Part shown: positions 5,487-6,090 of the stretch, piece after piece
How positions within the stretch are numbered: position 1 is the stretch's first letter
How the letters are laid out: each line of letters opens with the position of its first letter
NCBI GenBank assembly: GCA_021814735.1
Contig: JAKAHX010000112.1
Span: 1 to 6,090, forward strand
DNA length: 6,090 nucleotides
Origin: Chloroflexota bacterium
GTDB lineage: Bacteria; Chloroflexota; Limnocylindria; Limnocylindrales; CSP1-4
Direction: 5' to 3'
Notes under the pieces: generated by a model
What the model was told of the DNA's origin: nothing
The model's database searches: none
Seen by the model: the letters and a program-made list of their open reading frames with translations, nothing else
Translations under genes and position numbers: made by a program

Positions 5487-5526
5487 TCAGGTGGTGCGGT
5501 GGCCGCTGGTCGTGGCCGTCTCCCGG

Positions 5527-6090
5527 CTAGTCGTGGCCGCGGCCCCGGCCCGCGTTGTCCTTGCCGGTGCCGTGATCAGTCGGGCCGTGGCCCTTCAGGA
5601 CCACCGTGGCGGCCGTGGTGAAGAGCGAATTCGAGCCGTTGGTGACGGACGGTCCGGAGCTTTGCGTGGCAAGCACCCAAACCTGCGTGGCCTTGGCTGG
5701 GTTGGCCAGGTTGACGTGGAGATTGCCGTTGCCACGCCCGTTCGTGTGCAGCGACCTCGACACGGGCGTGCACGTGCCCGCCAGGTCCAGGGAGATGCTG
5801 TACGTGGCGTTGGGCGCGGCACCCTTGAGCGACACCTCGACGGTGAGCCGGCCGTTGCCGGTGGCGTTGACGACCGCAAGTCCGAAGGTCGCGGTCCCGG
5901 GCGGCGGGACGGTGGGTGCCGACGTGGAGCAGGCGGACGAGCCGGCATAGAACCGGACCTTGCTGGCTCCCCTGGCGTGCTCGCGTTCACGCTCCGTGAT
6001 GGGCTTGGGGCTCGTGAAGGTCACGACCGTCCGGGAGTCCGACACGGTTGCGCTCGACAGGGCGCTCGACAGCGTGACGGTGATCACCGC
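5527..6090 (-). CDS. Probable exported beta-rich protein, C-terminal part (5' end outside window)
   Basis: The frame is open to the right edge, giving 187 residues; a GTG at 6087 could be a start but no ribosome binding site can be seen, so the gene is treated as 5'-truncated by the window. The sequence is rich in Thr, Ser, Val, Gly and Asn with alternating hydrophobic strands, for example LTVEVSLKGAAPNATYSISL (82-101) and ATQVWVLATQ (134-143), suggesting a beta-sandwich module of a secreted or surface protein. Two cysteines, Cys54 and Cys107, could form a disulfide. A charged stretch ITEREREHARG (31-41) interrupts it, and the C-terminal tail from about 166 is Gly/His/Asp/Arg-rich. No membrane anchor or sorting signal is seen at the C-terminus. 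I do not recognise the family. It is convergent with the hemerythrin-like gene and probably unrelated to the hydrogenase region. Confidence 0.7.
   Translation of the reverse strand, partial: AVITVTLSSALSSATVSDSRTVVTFTSPKPITEREREHARGASKVRFYAGSSACSTSAPTVPPPGTATFGLAVVNATGNGRLTVEVSLKGAAPNATYSISLDLAGTCTPVSRSLHTNGRGNGNLHVNLANPAKATQVWVLATQSSGPSVTNGSNSLFTTAATVVLKGHGPTDHGTGKDNAGRGRGHD

Overview
The window is GC-rich throughout, with G/C-ending codons, GTG and ATG starts and tight Shine-Dalgarno sites. This fits a high-GC actinobacterial or related (for example Chloroflexota-like) soil or thermophile-type genome. I cannot fix the taxon from the sequence. No mobile element, CRISPR array, rRNA or tRNA is seen.

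Left part (1-2122, plus strand): the 3' end of a [NiFe] uptake hydrogenase large subunit, with its active-site DPCxxCxxH motif and a 15-residue cleavable tail, is followed 10 nt later by the hydrogenase b-type cytochrome (HyaC/HupC type). After a further 79 nt comes an Rrf2-family regulator with three cysteines placed as in Fe-S sensing members (IscR/NsrR type). Together they suggest a membrane-bound H2-oxidising enzyme feeding electrons to quinone, with a redox, Fe-S or NO sensor alongside.

Middle part (2123-4363): a 341-nt convergent gap with imperfect tandem repeats and a strong hairpin separates the regulator from a minus-strand gene for an unassigned 12-helix membrane protein of about 487 residues. 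Its histidines sit mainly on predicted helices 2, 6 and 10, the helices that carry most metal-ligand histidines in heme-copper oxidase-fold proteins, but the pattern is not that of a canonical oxidase or NO reductase. A 436-nt divergent intergenic region lies upstream of it and holds several possible leader structures.

Right part (4364-6090): a plus-strand pair encodes a stand-alone tandem ACT-domain protein and, 2 nt later, a hemerythrin-like diiron protein. A 30-bp perfect palindrome and a second hairpin fill the next convergent gap, which is followed by the C-terminal part of a minus-strand, probably exported, beta-rich protein that runs off the window.

The most interesting reading is that a cysteine-bearing Rrf2 regulator, a heme-copper-like membrane protein and a hemerythrin-like protein cluster beside an uptake hydrogenase. 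This resembles a set of genes for sensing or handling O2 or NO, or for respiratory control. That link is inference from gene order and motifs only.
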